Source: Prevotella sp. (lineage in GTDB: Bacteria; Bacteroidota; Bacteroidia; Bacteroidales; Bacteroidaceae). Taken from it: a DNA stretch of 64,000 nt. Each line of letters starts with the position of its first letter. Within the stretch, counting starts at the first letter, position 1. Of this stretch, positions 1 to 8,958 are shown piece after piece. Made by a program: the position numbers and the translations under genes. Where the stretch lies: positions 38,151-102,150 of the forward strand of contig JAEEVA010000006.1 in NCBI GenBank assembly GCA_016286995.1. Direction: 5' to 3'. A model generated the notes under the pieces. It was not told the DNA's origin. It made no database searches and saw nothing but the letters and a program-made list of their open reading frames with translations.

Positions 1-201
1 CACGATGTCTTGATACGTCTCGATAATGATACCGGCAGCTTTCAATGACGCTAATGGTTCTTTAATGAGTGGTAGGATGGGGGGTGCTGTCAATACAAAC
101 AGCCGTTGCAGTCCCATTTTCTTGTAATCTTCTACGAATGTCTCGATGCAGCCTGTGCCGAACACAATTTTCTGCGGCTGCAAAAGTGTTATTGCTTTCA
201 T
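1..201 (-). CDS. Iron-containing alcohol dehydrogenase, N-terminal part (cut by window edge)
   Basis: The reverse strand reads 67 codons from an ATG at 199-201 to the window edge without a stop. The peptide begins MKAITLLQPQKIVFGTGC and continues into a segment ending LFVLTAPP. A KIVFGxGxIE strand followed by a helix and an LFVLTxP strand is the opening of the nucleotide-binding domain in Fe-dependent alcohol dehydrogenases, the family of lactaldehyde and butanol dehydrogenases. The metal-binding His/Asp residues lie beyond the edge, so substrate and metal cannot be judged. It runs in the same direction as the genes at 264-10037 but is the last gene of that run. Family call is fairly sure; the substrate is unknown. 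Confidence 0.75.
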   Translation of the reverse strand, partial: MKAITLLQPQKIVFGTGCIETFVEDYKKMGLQRLFVLTAPPILPLIKEPLASLKAAGIIIETYQDIV

Positions 202-263
202 CTCTCTATCTGTTTTTTACTATTAGAAAGACGGACAACCCCGTGAATTGTCATCTACAAGCT

Positions 264-1217
264 TTATTCGTAACGTAAGATAACGGAGTCGGGTGTGACA
301 TCCAGTATGGCATGAGCACCAACGAGTAAGGGGTAGTTGCGTAGATGGGCATGACCAACGGGAAAGTCATAGACAATGGGGATGCCAAAGTGTTGCATGT
401 AGTGGTGCAACATGGCATACATGTCGTCAAAACCGTTTTCTGGATGCTGGTATTTGGTGAATTGGCCAACTATAATACCTCGGACATGTGATAGGAGGCC
501 ACGCATCTCCATATTATGAAGCATGCGGTCAACCTTGCTCATGTTTTCGCCGGTATCCTCCATGAACAGGATAATGTCAGGCAACAGCAACGGATCGTAG
601 TCGGAGCCTGCCAAGTCGTTGTAGACGGAAAGATTGCCACCAACGACAATGCCCTCGGCATGACCAGGGCTGTTCAGCGGATGGGACGGCTCACGATAAA
701 CCGGCAACTTGCCTTGTATCATGCTGCAGAGCATCTGACTGACGGTATCGGTACCTTCATAGGTGGCTATGGCATGGCACATGGAACCGTGGATGCCATA
801 ATTTCCCGCTCTGGCTTCGGCACACAGCAGCGCTGTGACATCGCTGAAACCGATAATCATCTTGGGATAACGGTGCAACGTGTCGAGAGGCAGGTGACAC
901 AGCAAATGGGCTGCACCGTCACCGCCACGCGAACACATGATGGCTTTGATAGAAGGTTCGTGCAACGCCCATAGCAAGTCGGAGAGACGCTCCTCCACCG
1001 TTCCCGCAAAACCATGACCGTCATTGCAGAGTGCGTGACTGCCCACCACACAATGATAGCCCCACCGTTCCAAAGTACGTATGCCGCCATTGATGGTAGT
1101 GGTATCCGTGGCACTCGATGGTGAGATGATGGCAATGGTGTCGCCCTCATTCAGAAATTGGGCGTTCAATGGCAACAGCATGCCAATCATCAGGCTTATA
1201 GTTAGAAGTCCCCTCAT
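264..1217 (-). CDS. LD-carboxypeptidase, S66 family (LdcA-like)
   Basis: A 317-residue protein that probably removes the terminal D-alanine from murein tetrapeptides during peptidoglycan recycling. The expected S66 features are visible: an early GDTIAIISPSS segment, CSRGGDGAAHLL, the nucleophile serine in IIGFSDVTALL, an acidic FMEDTGE stretch, and a late histidine in PVGHAHLRNYPL, giving a plausible Ser-Glu-His set. The N-terminus (MRGLLTISLMIGMLLPLNAQ) looks like a signal peptide, so this copy probably acts in the periplasm, unlike the cytoplasmic LdcA of enterobacteria. Its start overlaps the stop of the upstream sulfatase-type gene by 4 bases, so the two are translationally coupled. Confidence 0.85.
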   Translation of the reverse strand: MRGLLTISLMIGMLLPLNAQFLNEGDTIAIISPSSATDTTTINGGIRTLERWGYHCVVGSHALCNDGHGFAGTVEERLSDLLWALHEPSIKAIMCSRGGDGAAHLLCHLPLDTLHRYPKMIIGFSDVTALLCAEARAGNYGIHGSMCHAIATYEGTDTVSQMLCSMIQGKLPVYREPSHPLNSPGHAEGIVVGGNLSVYNDLAGSDYDPLLLPDIILFMEDTGENMSKVDRMLHNMEMRGLLSHVRGIIVGQFTKYQHPENGFDDMYAMLHHYMQHFGIPIVYDFPVGHAHLRNYPLLVGAHAILDVTPDSVILRYE

Positions 1218-3211
1218 GGATTAGTAACGGTCAGTTGGTCATGGGTCATGCGATACATGTACTGCTGGATAATGGCTTTTAGCTCACGCTCCATTTGTGG
1301 TTGTACGGAACGGCCTTCATCCTTCATCCATCTTCCGTCAACCATCATGTTATGCTGCATGAGCGAGTCGGTGAGGGCATAGACAGCACGGGTCTTCTGA
1401 CCATCGAACTGTAGGACGTGCCCATGCTTAACATATTGATAGATGCCGTTCAGGTAGTTGACGGCCCAAGTATCTTCAGCGGGCGTATTGAACAGGTCGA
1501 TGCCAAAGGCAAAGTAAGGCTTTTGATAGCCGAGCATGCCCAGAATGGTGGGCAGAATGTCAATCTGTTGGGCTATCTTGTCCTGAATGTCTGGGTGTGG
1601 CAAGCTATCAGATTCGCGTCCTGGCTCATATATAATAATAGGTGAACAGAAACCACCCAGGTCGGTCTGGTAGTAGTCGTGGTCGCTCATATTGGTATGG
1701 TCGCTGGTAAGCACGAAGATGGTATTGTTGAACCAAGACTGTTGACTGGCTTTCGCAAAGAACTTACCTAGCGCCATATCCGTATAGCGGATACATTTGT
1801 GCATGATGATGCCCTCTTCAGGATAGGTGTCCTTGTACTTCTCTGGAATGACATAGGGGTGGTGGCTTGAGGCAGTGAAGACGGCAGTCATGAAGGGCTC
1901 CTTCATTTCCGACATCTTCGTACAGTAGTATTGCAGGAAAGGCTCGTCCCAGATGGCCCACATGCCGTCGAAGTCGTCATCTCCACCAAAGCGCTTGTCA
2001 GCATCGTAGTCTTCACGTCCGTAATACTCTTGGAATCCCGTGCTGCGTGCAAAGGCCATAAAACCCATTGAGCCACGTTGGGCTCCGTGGAAGAACGCCG
2101 TCTGATAGCCCTCGTCAGCCAATAGCGAGGCAATACCGCTGACGTTATTCATCGAGGCAGGCGTCAGGAAGAAGGGTTCGACGAACATGGGTATGCTTGA
2201 CAGGATGGAAGGCATGCCGTCAATCGACTTGCGACCGTTACAGTAGCTGTGGGTAAAGGTGATGCTCTTGCTGATGAGCGAATCGACGCAAGGTGTATAG
2301 CCTTTGTAATGACCATTTTCGAGTGTCTTGTTCAGAGCACCGATGTATTCACGGCCAAAACTCTCGACGATGAGCACAACGACATTCTTCTTCGTAAAAG
2401 GTACGGAGTCGTTGGGAAGATGAATGGGCGAATAGACAGCCTCCATTTCTTTTTGGTCGGAATAGTATTCAGGTACGATAAACACAGACTTTCCGATGGT
2501 CCGATAGAGTGAGAACGGAGTATTGAGTACCAGAGCTGCCTCGACAGGACGGTCTGCATACTGATTGGCATTAGAGATGGTGATTGGGCGTACGGCTGTT
2601 GTAAAACCACCGCGGATGCCGGCGACAACGAATGGAGCCAGTGCTGCCAATGACAGCAGGGTAGCGAGGTCGTATTGCCACCATGTATGGCTGTTCTGTT
2701 GTAGTCCGCTATGACGGTATAAACGGTATAGACCCCACATCACGACGATAAAGAAGAGAACCAGATACCAGTGGTGTAATGTCTCTGTAAAGAAAATGCC
2801 GCCCAGATTGCCCTCATTGGAAAACTCGCCGAATACGGTGGTGGTAGTGCGTCGCATGGTGAAGCGGAAATAGACGGCATCACACAGGTTGACGGCCAGA
2901 GCCAAGCCATTAACGACAAGGAATACCCACTTGCATATCTTCTGGTAGATGTGTATTTCCTTCAGATGCAAGGGGAATAGCATCAATACGATATAGGGGA
3001 TGTTGGTCACGAGGATGGCGCTGGTGTCAAACACCAGTCCGCCACCTAGCATCTCCATCAGATGGCTGGTGGTAAGCCCTTGCGAGAAGTAGCTCCAGTT
3101 CTCCAGCAGGTAAACAATGCGTGCCAGAAAGTACACGACATAAACAAGCAGCAGATTGAAGAGCGTTGCTGCCAGTGGTGCCAACAGACTGGAATATCTC
3201 TTATCTCTCAT
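1214..3211 (-). CDS. LTA synthase-like membrane sulfatase/phosphotransferase
   Basis: A 665-residue membrane protein. About five hydrophobic segments fill residues 1-200, and a periplasmic alkaline-phosphatase-fold domain follows. The domain starts with VVVLIVESFGREY (first metal ligand), has a probable nucleophile Ser/Thr in NGRKSIDGMPSILSS, and carries the metal site in VLTSDHTNMSDHD. This arrangement is that of the LtaS/OpgB/phosphoethanolamine transferase superfamily, which moves phosphoglycerol or phosphoethanolamine head groups onto envelope glycans. Teichoic acid is not expected in a Bacteroidales cell, so the acceptor is probably a glycan or lipid in the envelope. It lies 15 bases after a paralogue and overlaps the LD-carboxypeptidase. 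Confidence 0.8.
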   Translation of the reverse strand: MRDKRYSSLLAPLAATLFNLLLVYVVYFLARIVYLLENWSYFSQGLTTSHLMEMLGGGLVFDTSAILVTNIPYIVLMLFPLHLKEIHIYQKICKWVFLVVNGLALAVNLCDAVYFRFTMRRTTTTVFGEFSNEGNLGGIFFTETLHHWYLVLFFIVVMWGLYRLYRHSGLQQNSHTWWQYDLATLLSLAALAPFVVAGIRGGFTTAVRPITISNANQYADRPVEAALVLNTPFSLYRTIGKSVFIVPEYYSDQKEMEAVYSPIHLPNDSVPFTKKNVVVLIVESFGREYIGALNKTLENGHYKGYTPCVDSLISKSITFTHSYCNGRKSIDGMPSILSSIPMFVEPFFLTPASMNNVSGIASLLADEGYQTAFFHGAQRGSMGFMAFARSTGFQEYYGREDYDADKRFGGDDDFDGMWAIWDEPFLQYYCTKMSEMKEPFMTAVFTASSHHPYVIPEKYKDTYPEEGIIMHKCIRYTDMALGKFFAKASQQSWFNNTIFVLTSDHTNMSDHDYYQTDLGGFCSPIIIYEPGRESDSLPHPDIQDKIAQQIDILPTILGMLGYQKPYFAFGIDLFNTPAEDTWAVNYLNGIYQYVKHGHVLQFDGQKTRAVYALTDSLMQHNMMVDGRWMKDEGRSVQPQMERELKAIIQQYMYRMTHDQLTVTNP

Positions 3212-3226
3212 CTCTTATTTTTTATC

Positions 3227-5047
3227 TCATTTCTTATCTAATTCTTTCAAGTTCTTCGTCGTTGCTTGCAGGATGGCTTTGCCCATACGTTCCAATCGGT
3301 CGCCATCAGGTGTTTGGACGGCGATACGCCGATTCGCATCGAAGTCGTAGGCCATGAATCCAGTGGAGTCAATAACCGAGAATCCGTTACGGTAGGTGTG
3401 GAAGGCAAAGGGATATTGATACGACGGGCTCAAGATGTCACGGCTCCAGCGGAAGTCGTCATGTGGCAGTCCTAACTGTGCCAAGAGGGTTGCCGCTAGG
3501 TCGGTCTGGTTGCAAAGGGTGCTGATACGACGCGGCTGGCGCACGGCGCCACCCACCCAAACCAGGGGAATGCGGTTGCGGCTGGCGTCGCTCTGGGTGA
3601 TACCGTCGTAATCGATGCTATGATCCGGCAACAAGATGACCAGTGTGTTCTGCCACTGTGGCGAATGTTTCAGCTTGTCTATAAACTGTCCCAGACACTG
3701 GTCCAGATAGTAGAAGGCATTGAGTACCTCGTCGTCGTATTTCTTGATAGGGACATCCCACGGCTCATGACTGCTCAGCGTAGAGTAGCCGATGAAGCGA
3801 GAACCCTTTCCGTCATGGAGCAAGTCATACAGTGTGCTGAAGGTGATGCCGTCACAAACGCCCCATTCCGAGGTAGCCTGTTCCTCAGAAGTATAGTCCT
3901 TCATCCATGTCAGTGATGTGAATCCCGTACTGATCAGATAGCTGCGCATATTGGTGAAATTGATGTCACCGCCATAGAGATAATGGGTGGTGTAGCCTGC
4001 TTGTCGGAGTGTTGAGGCAATGCCTGGCAGCATATGTGTCTTGCTGGGCATCTTCATGACCGACGAGGTGGGGAATGAGGGGTAGCCGCTCAGCGTACAT
4101 ACGGTACCGCGGTCGGTGCGCCACGAGTTGGCATAGCAGCTATCGAAGCTGATACCTTCCTGTTTTAGCTGTTGCAGTCGCGGCATGGCTTTGCTCACTA
4201 CTTCGCCGGCACTCTCCATCAGGATGATGACAATGTCAGGATGTGTAGTGTTAAGTAGCGTATCGGTAACTGTAGATGTGGTGGGGTAGAGACCATCCAT
4301 CAGTCTGTCGCACTCCTGTTGGCTATAGAAGTCGTAGTCGACGATGTTGCTGGCGGTCTTCTCGAACGATGATAGAAAGCTGAACACAGGATTGACTGCT
4401 GAGTGGTTCAGAAACTGCCTGTCGGAATAGTACACCTGTCCGATATTGGTTGTCGACTCACCCAACCCTCCACGAATACCGATGATGAAGACGGGAACGA
4501 GCAGTAAGACCGCCAAAAGTCCGTAAGCAGCGGACTTACGGTTCGTAGGGAGCGGACTCGCAGTCCGTAACGGGCGTCCTAAAAACTGGTAGGCTCTATA
4601 AATCACGAAAGCACTCAGCAGGAAAGCAATCAGCCTTATGATGATATAGCCCCAGCTGACGCTGGCCATAGCCTCGGTTGGTGTTGACAAGTATTGCAGA
4701 CATGAGGCGTCGAGTTTGAAATGCCAGAACTCGTAGAGAGAGGTGTCTGCCACAAAAGCTAAGGCAAAAGCACAGGCAACGATGCCCCAATAGACTTTCA
4801 GAATGGTGGTGATGATATTCAGCTTTTTCCAAAAGAGACTGACTACCATCAGCAGGAAAGGCAGGATAAGGAAATAGAGCGAGGTGCTGAGGTCAAGTGA
4901 CAGACCATGAGTGACGACGTCTAAAACGTCGCCCACTGTAAAGGGGTTGTCGGAGCTGTTGTACATCATAAAGCCTATTTTGGCAATGATGAATATCACC
5001 ACCGTCAACAAGTAGGTCTTCAGCAGATATAACGCCCTGTCCTTCAT
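3227..5047 (-). CDS. LTA synthase-like membrane sulfatase/phosphotransferase (second copy)
   Basis: A 606-residue paralogue of the next gene downstream, with the same plan: about five membrane segments in residues 1-190, then a sulfatase-fold domain. Visible sites are DIVIILMESAGEVV (metal ligand), SWRTDRGTVCTLSGYPSFP (probable Thr nucleophile) and VILLPDHSIDYDG (metal site). The substrate is not evident. Residues around 158-177 (bases about 4518-4577) are encoded by a GC-rich repetitive stretch, AGTCCG/CGGACT in several orientations, that looks like an in-frame insertion in the loop before the last membrane helix. The gene begins 4 bases after the exporter gene, suggesting one operon of envelope functions. 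Confidence 0.8.
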   Translation of the reverse strand: MKDRALYLLKTYLLTVVIFIIAKIGFMMYNSSDNPFTVGDVLDVVTHGLSLDLSTSLYFLILPFLLMVVSLFWKKLNIITTILKVYWGIVACAFALAFVADTSLYEFWHFKLDASCLQYLSTPTEAMASVSWGYIIIRLIAFLLSAFVIYRAYQFLGRPLRTASPLPTNRKSAAYGLLAVLLLVPVFIIGIRGGLGESTTNIGQVYYSDRQFLNHSAVNPVFSFLSSFEKTASNIVDYDFYSQQECDRLMDGLYPTTSTVTDTLLNTTHPDIVIILMESAGEVVSKAMPRLQQLKQEGISFDSCYANSWRTDRGTVCTLSGYPSFPTSSVMKMPSKTHMLPGIASTLRQAGYTTHYLYGGDINFTNMRSYLISTGFTSLTWMKDYTSEEQATSEWGVCDGITFSTLYDLLHDGKGSRFIGYSTLSSHEPWDVPIKKYDDEVLNAFYYLDQCLGQFIDKLKHSPQWQNTLVILLPDHSIDYDGITQSDASRNRIPLVWVGGAVRQPRRISTLCNQTDLAATLLAQLGLPHDDFRWSRDILSPSYQYPFAFHTYRNGFSVIDSTGFMAYDFDANRRIAVQTPDGDRLERMGKAILQATTKNLKELDKK

Positions 5048-5051
5048 CGTT

Positions 5052-6881
5052 CTATAACGACTGCATATCGTTCAGTTTCTTATAATAACCGTCCGTAGCC
5101 AACAGTTCCTCATGGGTACCGCGTTCCACAATACGGCCTTCGTGCAACACGCAGATTTCGTCGGCATTCTTGATGGTTGACAGGCGGTGGGCGATGGCTA
5201 CCGTCGTGCGCGTCTTCATCAGTCGCTCCAGGGCATCCTGTACCAGTCGCTCGCTCTCAGTGTCAAGGGCCGAGGTGGCCTCGTCGAGGATGAGGATGGG
5301 CGGATTTTTCAGAATGGCACGGGCAATGCTGACACGCTGGCGCTGGCCACCGCTGAGACGGCCTCCGCGGTCGCCGATATTGGTGTCGAACTGGTGTTCG
5401 CTCTGCATGATGAAGTCGTAAGCATTGGCAATCTTTGCGGCCTCGGCAATCTGTTCGTCTGTAGCGCCAGAGACCCCGAAGGAGATATTGTTGCGGAAGG
5501 AATCGTTGAATAGGATAGCCTCCTGATTGACGTTGCCGATGAGTTGTCGCAGGTCGTGGATGCCAAGGTCTTTCACGTTGATGCCGTCGATAAGCACCTC
5601 ACCCTCTTGAACGTCATAGTAGCGTGGAATAAGGTCGACGAGCGTTGACTTGCCGCTGCCCGACTGTCCCACAATGGCAATGGTCTTGCCCTTAGGGATG
5701 ATGAGGTTAATGTCCTTCAGAATCCATTGCTCAGCATAACGGAACGACACGTTGCGGAACTCTATCTGATGTTCGAACGAGGCGATATGCTTGGGTTGTG
5801 CAACCTCTTTGATGTTGTTCTCGGCCAACAGAATCTTGTCAACACGCTCCATTGAGGCCAGACCTTTGGGAATGTTGTAGCCGGCTTTGGAGAAGTCCTT
5901 CAGGGGATTGATGATGGAGTAGAGCATCACCATATAATAGATAAAGATGGGTCCTGAGAGTGCCTGATAGTTGAGTACCAGCACGCCACCGAACCACAGT
6001 ACGATGACAATCAGAATGGTACCTAGGAACTCCGACATGGGGTGTGCTGAAGACTGACGGATGTTCACCCTCATGATGTCGTCGCGGTAGGCAGAGTTGA
6101 TCTGGTCGAAGCGGCGGTTCATCTTCCCTTCGGCACAGAAAGCCTTGATGATGCGCAGACCACCCAACGTTTCCTCCACCTGACTCATGGTGTCGCTCCA
6201 CAGCGATTGTGCCTTAATGCTGTCCTGCTTTAACTTTCGTCCTACATAGCCCATGAACCAGCCCATGACAGGTACGATGACAAGTGTGAACACCGTCAAC
6301 TGCCATGAGATGAAGATGAGTGCAGCGAAATAACTGATGATGAGAATGGGGTTCTTGAATAGCATCTCCAACGATGACATGATGCTGTTCTCTATCTCCT
6401 GCACGTCACCGCTCATACGGGCAATGATATCTCCTTTGCGCTCTTCTGAGAAGAATCCTAACGGTAGCGAGGTGATTTTCTGGTACAGCTGGTTACGGAT
6501 GTCGCGCACCACACCCGTTCGTATGGGGATGATGGTGGCTGCAGACAGGAAGTAGGCACCAGTCTTGAGGAATGTCGTGACACCAAGGAACATGCCAATG
6601 AATAGCAGTGTTGTGGTTTGGCCATAGTCGGCAATCAGACCGTTGACGTAATAGTTCATGTTGTTCATCAACACCTCCTGGATATTGCCCCAGTCCCATG
6701 CCATGTAACTTGTCGCTGCTGAAGCATCATTCGTCTGGAACAGAATTTGCAGGATAGGGATGAGTGCTGCAAACGAAAAGATGTTGAGGATGGCCGACAG
6801 AATGTTGAACACCACCGACAGCACCAGATACTTTTTATAGGGAGGCACGAAACGCCTCAGCACGTTCAGGAATTCTTTCAC
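5052..6881 (-). CDS. ABC exporter, MsbA/lipid-flippase type
   Basis: A 609-residue half-transporter with an N-terminal six-helix membrane domain (residues about 15-330) fused to one nucleotide-binding domain. The ATPase carries Walker A GQSGSGKST, signature LSGGQRQRVSIARA, Walker B ILILDEATSALD and a switch histidine in AIAHRLS. The sequence is typical of the MsbA-like exporters that flip lipids or export hydrophobic compounds. Translation apparently starts at GTG (6879-6881), since the following KEFLNVLRRFVPPY is the expected N-terminus. Its neighbours are two envelope phosphotransferases, which fits lipid or glycan export, but the cargo is not shown. Confidence 0.85.
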   Translation of the reverse strand: MKEFLNVLRRFVPPYKKYLVLSVVFNILSAILNIFSFAALIPILQILFQTNDASAATSYMAWDWGNIQEVLMNNMNYYVNGLIADYGQTTTLLFIGMFLGVTTFLKTGAYFLSAATIIPIRTGVVRDIRNQLYQKITSLPLGFFSEERKGDIIARMSGDVQEIENSIMSSLEMLFKNPILIISYFAALIFISWQLTVFTLVIVPVMGWFMGYVGRKLKQDSIKAQSLWSDTMSQVEETLGGLRIIKAFCAEGKMNRRFDQINSAYRDDIMRVNIRQSSAHPMSEFLGTILIVIVLWFGGVLVLNYQALSGPIFIYYMVMLYSIINPLKDFSKAGYNIPKGLASMERVDKILLAENNIKEVAQPKHIASFEHQIEFRNVSFRYAEQWILKDINLIIPKGKTIAIVGQSGSGKSTLVDLIPRYYDVQEGEVLIDGINVKDLGIHDLRQLIGNVNQEAILFNDSFRNNISFGVSGATDEQIAEAAKIANAYDFIMQSEHQFDTNIGDRGGRLSGGQRQRVSIARAILKNPPILILDEATSALDTESERLVQDALERLMKTRTTVAIAHRLSTIKNADEICVLHEGRIVERGTHEELLATDGYYKKLNDMQSL

Positions 6882-6900
6882 TTTTTTACCTTTTTACTTT

Positions 6901-8256
6901 TTACCTTTCAATCTCTTCCTCTCCCAATAGCGTTGCACTGGTGGAACCAGTAATACGGACACGGACGGTTTCGCCAATATGGTGATGACCCTTGTCGAAC
7001 ACCACCATTTTGTTTTGTTCGGTTCGTCCGCAGAGTTGTTGGCGACTACGCTTGCTGAAGCCTTCTACCAGCACGTCGAACTCCTTGCCTTCATCCTTTT
7101 TGTTTTGCTGGGCAGAAATCTCCGTCTGTAGGGAGATGAGTTCGTTCAGACGACGGATCTTTTCTTCCTCAGGAACATTGTCGGGCAGGTGTTTTGACGC
7201 ATAGGTGCCAGGACGTTCTGAGTATTTGAACATAAAGGCAGAGTCGTAGCCAACTTCGCGCATCAGACTCAGCGAGAGCTGGTGGTCTTCTTCTGTTTCA
7301 CTATGGTAGCCCACGAAAATATCCGTGCTCAGACCGCAGTCGGGAATGATGCGGTGGATGGCTTCAATGCGTCCCATATACCATTCGCGGGTGTATTTGC
7401 GATTCATCAGCTTCAGAATGCGGTCGGAGCCACTTTGTACAGGTAGATGGATGTGTTTGCAGACGTTAGGCATCTCGGCGATAACCCGCAAGGTCTCATC
7501 ACTCATGTCCTTCGGATGACTGGTGGTGAAGCGGATACGCATCTCGGGAACTTCTTCTGCCACTTTCCTCAATAGTCTGGGAAAATCTAGATTATCTAGA
7601 CCATCTAGATTTTCTAGACGATAGCTGTTTACGTTCTGCCCCAGCAACGTTACCTCCTTGAAACCACGGTCACGCAGATCACGTACCTCACGGAGAATGC
7701 TCTCCACGTCACGGCTACGCTCACGGCCTCGGGTATAGGGGACGATGCAGTAGTGGCAGAAATTATTGCAGCCACGCATAATGCTGACAAACCCGCCAAT
7801 CTTATGTCCCAGCCCGATACGCTGCGGCACTACATCTTTATAGGTCTCTACCGTCGAAAGCTCGGTATTTATGGCTTTATGGCCCGTCTCGGCCTGTGCG
7901 ATGAGGTCGGGCAGCGACAGGTAGGCGTCAGGACCAGCCACGAGGTCGGCATGGTGGTTGTCCAAAAGATCCTGTTGAGTCCTTTCAGCCATACAGCCCA
8001 GCACACCGATAATGAGGCCCTTGGAATTCTTAGAATCTTTTATTTTTTTAATTTTTAAATTCTTCAACGCTTCCAGCCGGTGATAAATCTTCTGTTCGGC
8101 ATTGTCGCGTACCGAACAGGTATTCAGGAATACGGCATCGGCATCGTCCAACGTGTCTGTTGTTTCATAGCCAGCCATCTGCATGACAGAGGCCACGACC
8201 TCGGAGTCGGCAACATTCATCTGACAGCCGTATGTTTCTATATATAGTTTCTTCAT
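6901..8256 (-). CDS. miaB: tRNA-2-methylthio-N6-isopentenyladenosine37 synthase MiaB
   Basis: A radical-SAM methylthiotransferase of 451 residues that adds the methylthio group to position 2 of ms2i6A37 in tRNAs reading UNN codons. The N-terminal UPF0004 domain supplies the first iron-sulfur cluster (cysteines in ETYGCQMN, NTCSVRDNA and GVLGCMAER). The radical SAM motif is CNNFCHYC followed by IVPYTRGRERSR, and a TRAM domain sits at the end. Two low-complexity segments look inserted: LKNLKIKKIKDSKNSK near residue 70 and LENLDGLDNLDF near residue 220. The latter is encoded by four TCTAGA motifs at 7586-7619. Both fall in places that are loops in this family, so function is probably kept. Confidence 0.95.
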   Translation of the reverse strand: MKKLYIETYGCQMNVADSEVVASVMQMAGYETTDTLDDADAVFLNTCSVRDNAEQKIYHRLEALKNLKIKKIKDSKNSKGLIIGVLGCMAERTQQDLLDNHHADLVAGPDAYLSLPDLIAQAETGHKAINTELSTVETYKDVVPQRIGLGHKIGGFVSIMRGCNNFCHYCIVPYTRGRERSRDVESILREVRDLRDRGFKEVTLLGQNVNSYRLENLDGLDNLDFPRLLRKVAEEVPEMRIRFTTSHPKDMSDETLRVIAEMPNVCKHIHLPVQSGSDRILKLMNRKYTREWYMGRIEAIHRIIPDCGLSTDIFVGYHSETEEDHQLSLSLMREVGYDSAFMFKYSERPGTYASKHLPDNVPEEEKIRRLNELISLQTEISAQQNKKDEGKEFDVLVEGFSKRSRQQLCGRTEQNKMVVFDKGHHHIGETVRVRITGSTSATLLGEEEIER

Positions 8257-8271
8257 ATTTCTTGCTTCGTG

Positions 8272-8958
8272 TTATATGCGTCCCTTTTCGTGATAGCTGT
8301 AATAGGCACCGTCAGTGATGATGACATGATCCAGAAAACGTATGCGCATCAGGCTGCAGGCTTTCTGGATAGCGTAGGTCAGGTCATTATCCATATTGCT
8401 GGGACGCAGACTCCCTGAGGGATGGTTATGGCAGACAGCCAGAATGGTGGCGTTGGCCAGCACGGCTTCGCGGATGATGATGCGGACGTCGACGCTAACC
8501 TCGCTGATGCCACCACGGGCTATGCGCATTTTTTTAATTAGCCGGTGGTTCTGGTTCATCAACAAAATCCAAAACTCCTCAACATCCTCGTCTTGAAGGA
8601 CAGGATGCATATGGTTATATATCAGCGTCGCTGTACCCAGGTCCGGACGCTCCTCAGGTGTTTCCATCTGTCTGCGTTTGCCCAACTCACAGGCCGCCAT
8701 GATAGTAATGGCCTTGGCCTCGCCAATACCATTGTATTCACAGAGGTCATGAACGGTTTTCTTGCCCAGCGTGTTTAGGTTGTTGTTGCAGTCACCCAAC
8801 ACACGCTTCATGAGGTCTACGGCACTTTCCTTGGTACTGCCTGAACCAACCAGTATGGCCAATAATTCTGCATTACTGAGTGCCGAGGCACCCAGATGCA
8901 TGAGTTTTTCGCGAGGACGGTCTTCCTCTGCCCACTGGTTGATGTTGAGCTTCTCCAT
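8272..8958 (-). CDS. radC: RadC-family JAB-domain protein
   Basis: A 228-residue RadC-like protein. It has an N-terminal helix-hairpin-helix region (residues about 15-95, including LGASALSNAELLAILVGSGS and GIGEAKAITI) and a C-terminal JAB/MPN metalloprotease-like domain with the zinc site HNHPSGSLRPSNMD. The biochemical role of RadC is unsettled; its old link to DNA repair is weak, and relatives occur on mobile elements. It overlaps the glycosyltransferase gene by one base on one side and lies 15 bases from miaB on the other, so the three are likely cotranscribed although functionally unrelated. Confidence 0.9.
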   Translation of the reverse strand: MEKLNINQWAEEDRPREKLMHLGASALSNAELLAILVGSGSTKESAVDLMKRVLGDCNNNLNTLGKKTVHDLCEYNGIGEAKAITIMAACELGKRRQMETPEERPDLGTATLIYNHMHPVLQDEDVEEFWILLMNQNHRLIKKMRIARGGISEVSVDVRIIIREAVLANATILAVCHNHPSGSLRPSNMDNDLTYAIQKACSLMRIRFLDHVIITDGAYYSYHEKGRI

